From assembly GCA_030340625.1 (NCBI GenBank), contig JAOPHQ010000850.1:248001-312000 (forward strand): a DNA stretch of 64,000 bases. The letters run 5' to 3'. The notes beneath the pieces were generated by a model, which ran no database searches, was not told the origin of the DNA, and was given only the letters and a program-made list of their open reading frames with translations. Origin of the DNA: Merluccius polli (taxonomy: Eukaryota; Chordata; Actinopteri; Gadiformes; Merlucciidae). The first letter of the stretch is position 1. Each line of letters begins with the position of its first letter. A program made the position numbers and the translations under genes. This document shows, in pieces, positions 12,072-23,180 of the stretch.

Positions 12072-12189
12072 ATTTTTTTTTTCCGGCGTGGTATCGGTAT
12101 GGTATCGGTATCGGCCGATACTGCACAGCCGGGTATCGGTATCGGTATCGGGGGCCAAAAAATGGTATCGGTGCAACACTAGTTACAAG
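11239..12189. mobile_element. Complete hAT-like non-autonomous element with exact 8-bp target duplication
   Basis: GTTACAAG occurs at 11239-11246 and again at 12182-12189. Between them lies a 935-bp element with 18-bp perfect terminal inverted repeats, TAGTGTTGCACCGATACC at the left and its complement at the right. Many GATACC/GGTATC motifs sit just inside both ends. An 8-bp duplication is the mark of hAT transposition. The inside holds a GC-rich part (11440-11700), a C12 run, a (TA)n of 77 bp and a C-run near 11850. The 181-codon open frame at 11374-11919 is low-complexity and shows no transposase or BED-finger motif. Confidence 0.9.
11991..12067. repeat. (TA)n microsatellite inside the hAT-like element
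   Basis: About 38 TA units. It makes false Tyr-Ile frames on both strands. Confidence 0.97.
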
Positions 12190-13099
12190 AGTTGAGAAAC
12201 ATTTGGTGCGGGTTCAAAAGATCCAAACCTTCTCACCCACTATTTAACAGTGGAGGAAATATATATATTTTTTAAAAGGCATGCTCCATCTGCCATGCAG
12301 AAACATCAAACATTTCCAAATAAATTAAATTATAAAATGTTTAAATCATGTTTAAGTCTCTGGGAAAATGTTTGAAAGGGTGTCTTCGTCTTCTCACTCT
12401 GGAATAACTTATAGTATGGTAAAACACAGTCTCTTGAGGCTGCTTTACCGGCCAAATTACCAGCTTATTGCCGCCAATTAGAGGCAATAAGTATCAGTTT
12501 TGTATCTATCAGTGTTGTCATTACATGGAATTAATGTGTTTCCTTCATCAAACAAGATAAAAGCGCAGCACTTACTTCCTCAAAAGCCTTCTCAATCATT
12601 AGAGATTTTTTGGAGATACTTCACCAATCACTCTTCTGCACTTTGATCATGGCATTAAGTATCTCCACTCTTTATGTCATAAGTATACTTATTAGTCCAG
12701 CACTGCTTCACAACTGCATGTGTTCATCAGGTTTTTAGTCAGGTTGTATATGGGGTGCAGTATCTTTAAGATTTGGATGTGAAAACATGTTTTGGGATTA
12801 TAGTTTTCATTGTGCTGTTTTGTAAGTTATCCCAAGCTAAAACATATACAACATAATGCATTCAGATGGCATTACCATTCGTTTCTTAAGTTAATCAAAG
12901 GGTAAAATTTAAAAAAACATCATGTTAATGAAATACTCCCTGTGTCTCTGAACAACCTCTGATGTTACGCCAATGTTTAACAAAGAGTGTTTGTATCCCT
13001 GCTGGGCCATGAACTCTCCCGTCAAGCCATGCATAATTGACATGTAGTTTCTTAGAGATCAACAGGTTTTTACCAGAGCACACACCTGGGTCTCACGTC
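12190..13099. other. No gene recognised
   Basis: AT-rich with stop codons in all frames. No repeat boundary recognised. Confidence 0.35.
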
Positions 13100-14010
13100 G
13101 AGGTCTGTTGCCACTAGGAAGGGTAGGTTAGTGTAGTGGTCATGGTGCAAATTAAATGGTGCAATGTGGTGTCTATGGTGTACCATTCAAAAGGTACTGG
13201 GTTTGATCTCCAATGTCCGCAGCCTACCTGTAGGCACCCTTGAGCAAGATGACTAATGCCTCATTTCCACCGGGGACGTAAGCGCCGCGTAACGGCTGCG
13301 CCGCGGAATGGCTGCGTCCTCTGCCCGGCGTCAATCCCCACCGGGCGCGTAACGGTAGCGTAGCGCTGTGAGGCGGCTGGATTCGCGGGATCACGCGAGA
13401 ACTACAAGACCACGAAGAATCAGGAGACCACGTGATAATTTGTGGATGTCAAAATAGAACAACAAACAAATAAAAGTTTCCTTTGCCTTTCCGAAGTTGA
13501 CTTGCAGTTGCTTTGTCTGTCAGAAGTTGATTTGCTGTTGATTTGGTCATTTTTCCTAGATTTTTGTGCTTCTACCATGAGTTGGTAGGCTATAAAGTAA
13601 ATGTTTTCTTTTTTTGTGTGGTTTGTGTTTAGTGTTGTTTATTGTTGTTATGTCCTAATGTGTTTTGCTGTAGCCTATAGACAAAGTCAGTTATAAACGA
13701 CAAAGATTTGTGGCCGTGTTCGATCAGGAGGGTGTTTTTATTTTGAAAATTGACCGGATGCTCTATGGCTTTTACTATTTCACTTCCTGCCCGGCTCGAT
13801 CTGCTCTGTTGAAATTGACATGCCGCAGCGCTGCTGGGACGCTGCTGAGACGTTACACAACACGCCCGGTGGGGATGGTTTCATTGATTGAGTGGCAGCG
13901 ATCAGCAGCGGTGACCGCGGCACAGCCGTTCCGCGGCGCTTACGTCCCTGGTGGAAATCAGGCGTAACCCCTACCCCTCCTGGATAAAAGCATCTGCTAA
14001 ATAGTAAATA
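13100..14010 (+). mobile_element. tRNA-derived SINE interrupted by a DNA transposon
   Basis: An A-box-like TAGTGTAGTGGTCATGGTGC sits at 13129-13148 and a B-box-like GGGTTTGATCTCC at 13199-13211. Then comes CCCTTGAGCAAGATGAC, interrupted at 13257-13964, and the sequence resumes as TAACCCCTACCCCTCCTGGATAAAAGCATCTGCTAAAT. Joined across the insertion this follows the usual layout of fish tRNA-SINEs (head, CCCTTGAGCAAG body, GGATAAAAGC-TCTGCTAAAT tail). The start position is approximate. Confidence 0.75.
13254..13967. mobile_element. PIF/Harbinger-like non-autonomous element inside the SINE
   Basis: TAA at 13254-13256 and TAA at 13965-13967 flank a 708-bp element. Its ends are inverted: left TGCCTCATTTCCACCGGGGA, right (reverse complement) CGCCTGATTTCCACCAGGGA, and pairing continues through ACGTAAGCGCCGCG. 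A second inner pair (CCCCACCGGGCGCGTAACG) extends the symmetry. A 3-bp TAA duplication fits PIF/Harbinger. No nuclease ORF is present. Confidence 0.8.
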
Positions 14011-15540
14011 ATGGCTATATAAAGAAAGTACAATCCTTAATCTCCAAGTTATTTTCAAATTTCCCATTTTTTGACACGGCCACTTTTGTTCCCGTCGCAT
14101 GATACTCACTCAGATTGTTGGCAAAATCAAATCATTACAATTAGCTTTATGATTCCCTTGTTGACAAGCATATCTTTCCATCGCTGACAGATCTACTTGA
14201 TATAGTTACCACATCCCCTCTACATCTAGTCACACTTTAATGAGCACTAAAAGCACCAGTATGCCGAGGGTCCACTGTTGACGCCAGTCACACAGGATCA
14301 AGTGTTGACTCATTTACTTCATCTGACGCTCTGCCTGGCTGGCGTGCTTGATGGGGCTCTATTTTTCTTGGCTCCGGCAGAGGTGATCCAAGCTGTCTAC
14401 GTTTACCTCTGACTGAGTAACTGTAGCAGGCGGTCACAGGACCGTCTGGAGTCCCCCTTGACATGCTCCAGCTCTGTCACAGTTCCACCTCCACTGGTGA
14501 TCAGAGTTCAACGTGGTGAATGAATGAGATGAATGCTGTTTTTTTGTGTATCCCTTCTTCACAATTTGTACACCTTTATTATTTCTAGTTTGACAATGTG
14601 TGTTACTGTATAATACCGTATGCAGCTCTATATGCAAAATAATTGTTATGAAGATTTTCTTTGCACAATTCTGAAAGTTCATGTTAAACAGAATTATAAG
14701 TAGGTAATAAAATAGGGATGTACTGTATATATAAGCAGCTATGATCAGGGATGTATTCCAGAATGGGCCTGTAGGGCCAGGGCACAAGGGATAAAGGGGG
14801 AGGGAGGGGCTCAGGAAATCGGTGCCTAAACTTATTCTTCTAGCACAAATGATTAGTCTCTTATGAATCCTGTACTGTAGCCACTTTGAAGCTCAACATG
14901 TTTGCTGTCCTATATTTCAAAAGATAAACTAGTTGGCAGGACGTTACTTTTAGTCTGTATATCTGTGGGGTTTTGGCCAGCAGGGCTTATAGAGAAGCCT
15001 GCTCAGACTCAGGATTTGTCAGATAAACTGATATTTATATATAAGTAAGAGCTCAGAATGTATTATTTTCTTATTAAACTAAAGCATAATAATTAGCTTT
15101 ACATAAACATTCTGCGTGATGAAGAAAAAATAAATACAAAGAACACATGAAGTCTAAAGTAATAAACTGTCGGCCTTGTAAAAAACAGTACCTTAAATGA
15201 CCAGATCCCATAATCATGTTTTTCTTGTTGGCAATGTCCACACAAACAACAAAACACCCAAAAGCACTACCTTATGTTCCCCTTGATGTTTACAATAAGC
15301 AGCCTTGAACAGGATGAAATTAGATGTAGGTCCCTATGATTTCCGTGATGCGGAAATCGCTGAATTTGGTTCTAGAAATGGAGTCAACTGTAAAACGTGG
15401 AATATTGCAGAATTTGCAGAATTTTCCATAATTTGGCTGAAACTGATTTAAAAAATATATATATATATTATTATTGTAGTAACCTAAATGATTGAATAGT
15501 TGTAAAATTACAGACAAGTAGGCCTAGATAAATAATTCAT
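14011..15540. other. About 1.5 kb with no gene recognised
   Basis: AT-rich. The 117-codon minus-strand frame at 14434-14787 has no recognised domain and looks fortuitous. Confidence 0.35.
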
Positions 15541-15601
15541 TTTTCGATCGGGGTGTTTTGAGAGGGCCCCCCCCCCCCTCTCAAAACACCCCGATCGAAA
15601 A
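15541..15601. repeat. Perfect 26-bp inverted repeat with a C-run loop
   Basis: TTTTCGATCGGGGTGTTTTG plus AGAGGG at the left is exactly complementary to 15576-15601, with nine C between the arms. It could extrude as a cruciform or form a very stable RNA hairpin. Confidence 0.95.
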
Positions 15602-15761
15602 CTGAATTACATCACTCTACATCACCTCACAACTTGTCACTACTTTGAGAAACATGTCAAAGAGGCCGCCTGAGACGGCCAAGTGAATAGTTTCAAATAG
15701 TGCAATGTTGTGTGCATCATTAAATATGTAGCCTACTGTTCTGTAAGGGATAATTCACGAC

Positions 15762-15852
15762 GAGGTGTGCATGTATCGAAAAAGAATGCACAACGCGGGG
15801 GCTAAGAGGGGTTTGCCTCTGTGAAGTGCATTTTTCGATACATGCACACCTC
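15762..15852. repeat. 27-bp inverted repeat hairpin
   Basis: GAGGTGTGCATGTATCGAAA at the left pairs with its complement ending at 15852; the left arm has one 3-nt insertion. The loop is about 34 bp. The ATCGAAAAA-TGCAC motif recurs at 16686-16712 (itself inverted), so these hairpins belong to one repeat family. Confidence 0.9.
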
Positions 15853-15870
15853 TGAGTGGATTATCCTGCT

Positions 15871-16768
15871 TATACCATGGCCACTAACAAATCAATAAAA
15901 ATTGGGGTGGTGATTCATATATTTGGGTAATTCTGTCTCAAATGTACAACTTTTAGCTTGTACTACTTTGTGTGCCTGTAAACAAATGGCAAATAACCAG
16001 AGAAAAATATGGGTCTGACTAATGCCTGGGTCTGACTAATGCCTAATGTCAGTTAACATGAGATTCATACGGACATTACCTTATTACTCCAGTAAATAGA
16101 GATGATCTTAGTAACGACATGGCAACGTTACCTTATTACCCCAGTAAATAGAGACAATCTTAGTAACGACATGGCAATGGGGAAGCTTTCAAACAAAGTA
16201 CCCCCAAGTCTGGTCCAAGATGATAGTTCTTAACGTTTTGTTTAGGTTAATTTTTAGACAGGTGATGAGGCTAACATGCACATGGCCGTTGTAGTGATGT
16301 TCTTTGAGGAAGAAGGCCGCCGACACAGGATCGCTTTTAACTCACTTTATTTGTTTAGCTTTAGGTCTATTATCTATGAAGCAAATGGAGGGGAATTGTA
16401 TCATTCACGCGTGGAGCGACTCTTAGCTGGATATCTAATAGATACGCTGCCTATAGAGTTTCTGCCCTCCCCCCGCTTGTGTGGTTTGGTAATACCTGGG
16501 CAGGCGTGGCCTCTATGACGCATAATATGTTTTGATTGGCTAGTGTTGAGCGCCCGCCTCCTAGTGTATTATGTGTGCTGCCATCTGGTGGCCAGGTACG
16601 GTTAATACAGTTTATATATTTGTTTCTGTTCCCTAGTGGCTATGTGAGGATAATACAGCCTGTTGATACATTTGCTGTTATTTATTCGTAACACCGTGCA
16701 TGTTATCGAAAAATAATGCACACCTCCCCAGCCAATCAGAATCAACTATTCACCCGGGCCATGGTATA
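15871..16768. mobile_element. Possible MITE bounded by TATACCATGGCC inverted ends
   Basis: TATACCATGGCC at 15871-15882 has its exact complement at 16757-16768. Next to the right end are an AGCCAATCAGAATCAACTATT string and a GTGCATGTTATCGAAAAATAATGCAC hairpin like the one outside the left end. The inside holds a 52-bp tandem pair and a TGCCATCTGGTGGCC string. The outer limits and target duplication were not resolved, so the boundaries are tentative. Confidence 0.45.
16076..16179 (+). repeat. 52-bp tandem duplication, 2 copies
   Basis: TTACCTTATTACYCCAGTAA...GACATGGCAAYG occurs twice back to back (16076-16127 and 16128-16179) with few differences. A shorter pair, GGGTCTGACTAATGCCT, lies just upstream at about 16011-16044. 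Confidence 0.95.
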
Positions 16769-18606
16769 CATCTTATTAAATTGTTGATGTTTTATTAATT
16801 CACATTATTAGACACTCTTTCTGATGATAACATTTGCGTAAATCGTAAAACACAGAATTCAGACAAAATAAACCGAAAAAACAAAATTTGGGAAAACATT
16901 TAACGGAAAAAAATGAATTTGGGAAAAAATAAAATGGATTTCATAGATGGAATGATTTATTTCTAAAAGGCCACATCTAGCATTAACCACTTACCATTAA
17001 CATCTCTGTAAAATAAGATATACGTTTTTTAATAGTATCGCATCATGCATCAATGAGACACAGAAAGGCAAACAATAACAAGAGTGCAACAATAAGGCTA
17101 GTGCAGAGATTCCCCCTACGCCAAGCCAAGCCAAGCCAAATCATTATCGATATCGGGGGGGAAAAAACACTGTTGCATTTAGATAAACAAATGAGCCATT
17201 TGCTCGTCTCTGAGCCATAATGTTGATTTCTCAATATGCACAGCCATTTTACAGATCTGGAAATTGCTTGTTTACATCGCCACAGGGGAGATGCTGATTA
17301 AAGTCAAACCTGTTGTGTCTTTGTATGAGTATGTGTGGGTGAATACTGAAGTGCTTTGAAAAAGCTGTATTTAAATTTAGTGCATATCATCTTCATCTTA
17401 AAAGCTTGAAATGGAAGTTGCCTTGAGACATACAGTATAATGCAGTTTAAGAATATATTTCTTTAACTGGACTTTTTACAGCTATTTTCTTCATGAAGTA
17501 AGCTACTTGGTGGAAGGCAGTTATTGGTACAACACATGGCTAGGTTGTTACAATTTGCAGGTAAAGTTTAAAAGAATATTTTTATGTCTATAAGAATACA
17601 AAATCCCCAGAAGGAACAAATTATCTGTATTTGTGAAGTATAGTTAGTTTAGTCATATTTAAAACAGTTACCTGTCAAGTCGAAGACTCATGTTAAAAAT
17701 GATTTTGGCATTGTCTCACAGTATTGGTTTACACGATCACAACCCTATTCCAGCAATCAGCCCCGCCAGTCTACTAATTGGCCTCACCTGTTTCAAATCA
17801 TTATTGTCTTCACTTCCTATACACGCCCTCATTCCTATGCAATCTTATCACCACCAACTAACTAAGGTCATTAGTTATACATGAAGAGATGAAGAAGTGT
17901 CTGGTGAGTACAGTGCAATTGTGAGTTGAAGAGATGTCATTGGTCCGCAACATATTGGTAAATACATGTATTGGTTAATACATGTCTGAGTACTTGTGTG
18001 TTACTGGAAAAGGTTAGGGAAATCTGTTTTGTTTTGGATTTGACAGTAATAATGATGCAAGGAAGGAGAAATGGGAAGGGATCTATTCAAAATATCTCAT
18101 AACAACAATACAAAGTGAATTAAGATCCATCAAAATGTAGCTGGTTGCAGAGCTTTTAACTTGTCATGTTGACGCTACAAGCTTTGAGCCTCATGGAAAT
18201 GAAAAGCCTGACAGGCTTTCTTTTGATTCAGTTCAGCCTTTTCTAATGGCTCACAGCTGCAATTTAATCACGATGTACATGCGGTAGAAAAAAACAAAGG
18301 GTGTTACATTCTCTTATATAATTTATTTTGGAATTTTTGCATTTCTTCCATTTGTACTTGGTGTCAGCAAATCATTGAATTGCGATGTAAATTGAATGTA
18401 CCTTTTAGATAGAGGGTCCTCTGCTTTTTCTGATAGCACTGTAGGTTAACAACAAGCCTCTATGTCCAAATATACATGGTGGACCATGTATATTCCAGAA
18501 ATGAGGAAAACTATTTTCCATTACAGAAATGTCCACAGGAGGAAATGCTCTCCGAGACTCATAAATGTAACCTAACGCATGAAACTGAGCACCAGCTTCA
18601 CATACT
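16769..18606. other. About 1.8 kb with no gene recognised
   Basis: AT-rich. Contains AAGCCAAGCCAAGCC at about 17121 and a small perfect hairpin at 18469-18494. No coding signal. Confidence 0.35.
18469..18494. repeat. Perfect 12-bp palindromic hairpin
   Basis: AATATACATGGT, a GG loop, then ACCATGTATATT. Confidence 0.9.
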
Positions 18607-18831
18607 ATTGTAATAATAATGACAATCATGAAGAATAGCCCCTCCGTAATACTAACAATCATCCTATACATACACATGATTTAACCTACTCAATACTTGT
18701 GTTTAACATAGAGGGTCATGAGGAAGCCCCTCTCAACTCATGAACCTACTCTGGATTGCATGTATGATTGCAGTCTGTAATAAATAATTGTACTATTTAT
18801 ACTTAATTCTCAGAGTCCTACCTTTGAATTT
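18607..18831 (+). repeat. Dispersed repeat, copy A (deleted form)
   Basis: Shares AATGACAATCATGA, AGCCCCTCCGTAAT, CCTATACATACACA, GGAAGCCCCTCTCAACT, CATGAACCTACTCTGGATTG and AGTCCTACCTT, in the same order, with 34040-34475. Copy A lacks the roughly 210 bp found in copy B between CTCAACT and CATGAACC. An AATAAATAATTG string near the right end could be a polyadenylation signal, so a solo LTR is possible. Confidence 0.8.
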
Positions 18832-19904
18832 AATTTGCTAAAATACTTTTGTGCAAATATAGGTAATTCACTCCTGGTATTTAGGGATATGGAAGTGGTT
18901 AGGGCTGTTTACAAACACAATATTTTTGGCAAAAAAACAAGAAACACTATATTAAGTTTGAGTCTAGCACATCAAATAGCCCTGCATGCTGCAGTCATAC
19001 ACCCTTTCCAATCAGACACAAGGTATCAGCTAGCTTTCTTTGGGGAATGTAAAAGGCGATGATATTTAAAGGCCCTGCACACAGAAGAACCTGTCAATTG
19101 AAAGCTGCAGTGGTATTTTGTAGCATGACTTTGAGATCAATGAATAGTGTAGCAATAGCGCACGGGAGTTGAAAAATGTCACAGCTGAAGGCTGATGGAA
19201 TTTCATTGACTCGTCTTTCCTCCATGGAGGGCAAAGCCAGGCACAAGAACAAGAGTTAAATGTCCTTTCATCATACTTTCATTCTACTTTCCCACCATAT
19301 GCCATTCTTAATGAGCCATTTTGTTGTGGTCCTCCATCTAAACTCTCTATCTGGACAAGGAACAGACCAGCCCACTTTTAATGGAAATACATTTTAAATC
19401 ATTTAATTGGGGAGCAGGCCTACAACTTACCATATGGCTTTCTGGATTTGTCAACCTGACGATTTGCCATGGCATAATACCAATGTCTTCTACTTTGTGT
19501 ATACTTTTATTTTCCTTTTACATGCTCTAATTTGAATATGTAGCTTAAAGGCTCAGCACCAACACACCAGTATACCCATGTTAGACCATTATACCTGATG
19601 GAGGATAATCGCATGCTTATGAAACACAAGTGGACCTTCAAGGTCACCACAGCCACTGATCATCTGGAGGCTCTACATATTATCAATGGTGGAGCCATGG
19701 ATCTATTTTATTGACTCTTTAATATGTATGACTGAAAACTTGGTGAAGGTGGAGCATGTGTTATGGATGGAATCACAGGACAAGCCACATGTGTTGTCAC
19801 TAATTAGGGAAAAGAAGAAAATGGTGTTTCTGACCTTGCGTGTGTGAGCCTGCATATCTATACAGTATATCCATCCATTTTGTGTTATACAGATAACAGG
19901 GACT
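18832..19904. other. About 1.1 kb with no gene recognised
   Basis: Stops in all frames and no recognised repeat boundary. Confidence 0.35.
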
Positions 19905-20930
19905 GTGGTAACATGGCAGGTACTGCTCCTGGGGGAATCCAGCCGGTAGCTGTAATTCCTATCCCCCTGGGGTCTCCTCCCATTGGTTTCTTTCCTGGTT
20001 CACCTCTAAAGGTGGGCACTCAGGGGGTATCCTTAACAGATGCCCCAACCACCTCAGCCCGGCTTTTCTCAGCAGCTCTGCCTGGAGGTCCTCCAGGGTC
20101 ACTTAGCTCCCCACCCACCCTATTAGGGTGAGTAAATCACGTATCCTTTGGCAGAAACTAATTTCAGCCGCTTGTAACTGCGTTGTATCTCGTTCTTTCG
20201 GTGCCTACCCAGAGTTTGATGACCATAGGTGAGGATAGGAATGTATATAAAGTGGTGAATTTATAGCTTACAATGCAGCCCCCTCTTTACCACCAGGGTC
20301 TGATGCAACATATGAATGCATATGTTATAATTTACCGGCAGTCAATCTTACATCCCTCTTACAATCACTCATGAATAAGATCCTAAGATACCTGAACTCC
20401 ACTATTTGGGTTTATTTACCCCCCTTTCACCTAAAGGGGCCAAGTCATCCTATTTCACGAGGGAGAACCATAGCCTAAGACTTTATGGTGCTGATTTGAT
20501 TTGCATACTACATGATTTATATCTGCACACTCAAAGCCATTGCAACCCAATCTGGAGCATGCTGGAGGTCACCATGTGACAAAGCAAAAAGGACGGCGCC
20601 ATCCGAGATAACAGAATATGCTGTCTCCACTCTCATATTTTCTGAATGGTTCTCAACTGCTGCCCCAGTGCCTCTTACTGGCAGTACATTCAACAAAATC
20701 TCTTGGGGGACCCGGACATAAGCCTTCTCCAGATTTTCAAAGCACTGGGTTAGCAACCAGTCTACAACCGAGTGACCTCTGACAAGAAGATGGGCACTTC
20801 TGGCCCCTTTAGGTGCTATAATTCGTGGAGGGCCTGCCCTCTGGCTTAAAGAGTTCCTTAAAGTGTTCCTTGCACCGTCCCACAGTATCCCGATTCAAAG
20901 TCAGCATTTTGCTGCCCTTTCTAAGAATAA
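19905..20930 (-). pseudogene. Decayed LINE ORF2 (reverse transcriptase to C-terminus), 5'-truncated
   Basis: Read on the minus strand, blocks of a non-LTR retrotransposon ORF2 follow in the right order but in shifting frames. RCKEHFKELFKPE lies near 20880. FENLEKAYVRVPQEIL near 20745 matches the RT block usually written F-DLEKAYDRVPRE. DGAVLFALSHGDLQHA near 20610 corresponds to the YADD-type block, here with DG in place of DD. Sequence equivalent to FKYLG-LFTSEG follows near 20390, then LTYGHQTL near 20235, and a stretch equivalent to RWLGHL-RMPP near 20030. This ORF type is very common in fish (Rex3/RTE-like or a related clade; clade not settled). Frameshifts, stops and loss of part of the RT core make it inactive. 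No intact 5' end or target duplication was seen. Confidence 0.85.
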
Positions 20931-21517
20931 ATAAATGTCCCGCCTTCCCCTCCTGCCAAATGGTTATTTAGTACCTCCTTGAGGCCAGCCCAAAGTCATC
21001 CGCCAATCAGTAGATTTTCAAATAGCAGGGAAGTGGAAGGGCACTTCCCCCCTATTTAACGGCCTTTCCCCATTCTGATGGGCGTTGTGTGAAAATGGAT
21101 GACAATATAGAGAGTGGTATTCCAAAATCTTCTGCAGAAGTGACTTATTTATTCAGTAAGGGAAGGAGGATGCGTTTGCAATGACAGCCATCAGTAAATT
21201 GGATTAAACCCAAATGGAGGCCAGCTGGTCTCCAGAGAAAATCCCTCTAGCATGAATATTGATGCAAGCGGGTTTCATATACAGCATATAAGACAAGCTC
21301 TTAACCTCTCTCTAAAGCTGAAAACCCCTTCAACAACTGCAGGGCACCATCATTCACAGCCTGGCGGTCACTTGACTCAACAGCTATTAAGATGCAATAC
21401 CATCAATATAGCCATTAACAAGAGTGTCTCTCAGTTTTTTCTTTGTCTTTGTGTAGTTCTATTGTTTCTTCCCCTAGATATCCTCATTTATTCTTTTACC
21501 TCATTAGCCTTAATTGT
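20931..21517. other. No gene recognised
   Basis: About 590 bp between the LINE and a hAT-like element; only short open frames. Confidence 0.35.
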
Positions 21518-22338
21518 GTTCCACCCAGGGTGCGAGTTAGGGGGGAGCAGGGCGAGCCATGGCTCCCCTAGTGGCCACCTGAGCTCCCCTGGAAACATGG
21601 TTTGTGAAATTTTGGGGGAGCTCTAAAATATTGATATGATTGCCAAATAAATGATATTTTGGCCATGGTTTTCCCTCAAAGATGTAAAATATGAGAAATA
21701 AAATTGTATTTTGAGTTCATGATTCAAGTGTTGCCTACTTGCACGAGGCGCTTGAAGCGTGGCGGGAGCGCTGCAGCTCCACCCACTACTGTATGTGGCG
21801 TTGCGTCTCCAGGCAGTGAGAGGGTTGTGTTGTGCTATAGTCCTAGCTGTGTAAATAATAGGCTATTGCCATATTGTTCATGGTTGGTGCCGCTGGCTGC
21901 TCTTATCGCGTGTGTTTGGCTCTGTGTACAGCCTTATAGGCTATAGCCCATGTGATTGTGAAACAATGTAAGTTGTTGAGTAATTCTAAGTTGATTCAAT
22001 TAAACAGTCAAAAGACACATCATTGGTGGTCCGTGGATTATTTACTATCAAGTTCAGTTAAGTTTGCATAGCCCATTCGGGAAATCTGTTGACATGAAGA
22101 TGATCCATCGGGGTGTTTCATGTAAATATTGTACATAGACCTATGGCACCACCCGTGTGCAACGGATTTTCTCTTTATAATAGGCCTATGCCTATGCTGT
22201 TGCTATTAATGTCAGGTTTAGCATTTAAACTTTGCCCCCCCCCCCTCCAAAAACAAAAACAAACAAAAAATCGCCCGTACTCAGCCCGCCCCCTGGCTCC
22301 CCTGGAGACCGTAGTATAATTCGCACACTGGTTCCACC
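21518..22338. mobile_element. Complete hAT-like non-autonomous element with exact 8-bp target duplication
   Basis: GTTCCACC at 21518-21525 is repeated exactly at 22331-22338. Between them is an 805-bp element starting CAGGGTGCGAGTTA and ending with the complement of CAGTGTGCGAATTA. Both ends carry GGGGAGC-rich subterminal DNA. The CAG start and the 8-bp duplication fit hAT. The 80-codon frame at 21704-21946 has no transposase features. A C-run lies at about 22236-22246. Confidence 0.9.
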
Positions 22339-22400
22339 TTTGATGATTGTTTCCTCCTGTGTATTTAAGCCCTCTGGAGGCGGTGCTGCACTGCCATGCT

Positions 22401-22902
22401 CAGGGCTAGGCACCTCAGGCTCAGGAACAGGTCTAGGAAGGTCAGGAACAGGGCTAGGCCGGTCAGGAACAGGGCTAGCCAGCTCAGGCTCAGTCACAGG
22501 GCTAGGCCAGTCAAGCTCAGGGAACAGGGCTAGGAAGGACAAGAACAGGGCTACGCCAGTCAGGAACAGGGCTAGGCAGGTCAGGAACAGGGCTAGGCAG
22601 GTCAGGCTCGGGAACAGGGCTGGGAAGGACAATAACAGGGCTAGGCAGGTCAGGAACAGGGCTAGGCACCCCAGGCACAGGGCTAGCCAGCTCGGGAACA
22701 GGGCTAGGCAGGTCAGGAACACGGCTAGGCCGGTCAGGCTCAGGAACAGGGCTGGGAAGGACAATAACAGGGCTAGGCAGGTCAGGAACAGGGCTAGGCA
22801 CCCCAGGCACAGGGCTAGCCAGCTCGGGAACAGGGCTAGGAAAGTCAGGAACAGGGCTAGCTGGCTCAGGAACAGGGCTTAGCAGATAAGGAACAGGGCT
22901 GG
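22401..22902. repeat. 21-bp minisatellite 1
   Basis: The unit AGGAACAGGGCTAGGCAGGT plus one base is repeated about 23 times with substitutions and occasional 6-bp expansions. A larger block containing GGACAATAACAGGG...CTCGGGAACAGGGCTAGG recurs at an offset of about 132 bp (from about 22621 and again from about 22753), showing higher-order duplication. Confidence 0.95.
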
Positions 22903-23180
22903 GGAGGGAGGCTGGGTAGCTGGGGAGCGAGGCTGGGTAGCTGGAGAGCAAGGTTGGGTAGTTGGGAAGCAAGGCTGGGTAGCTGGGAAGCGAGGCTGGG
23001 TAGCTGGGGAGCGAGGCTTCGTAGCTGGGGAGTGAGGCTGGGTAGTTGGGAAGCGAGTGCCAAAATCCTCTCCAGGATACAGCAAATGAGGCGGTCCTGG
23101 TGCTCAAAGGTCGCTGCAAGGAACGTGGATAATGGGACAATCTCTGATGGGTTAATTTTGTGGTTGGGTTCTTCTATCAC
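22866..23180 (-). pseudogene. Gag-like N-terminal fragment running into heptad repeats
   Basis: Open for 104 codons. The first 40 or so residues (containing NPSEIVPLSTFLAATFEHQ and then a run of hydrophobic residues) resemble the short N-terminal segment of fish Gypsy Gag proteins, where a leader of this kind precedes repeated Leu-Ala-Ser/Gln-type residues. From about residue 45 it becomes a seven-residue repeat of the form QLPSLAP/QLPSLAS, coded by the 21-bp minisatellite. It lacks capsid and CCHC zinc-knuckle regions. Because 21 is a multiple of 3, other frames stay open as well (a 207-codon minus frame at 22517-23140 and a 216-codon plus frame at 22232-22882); those are by-products. Confidence 0.4.
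22903..23056. repeat. 21-bp minisatellite 2
   Basis: The unit GAGGCTGGGTAGCTGGGGAG plus one base is repeated about 7 times. It has the same period as minisatellite 1 and is in phase with the gag-like frame. Confidence 0.95.

Noticed and set aside
22232..22882. 216-codon Arg/Ala-rich plus frame and 207-codon Pro-rich minus frame
   Set aside because: Both follow from a 21-bp minisatellite that keeps several frames open.
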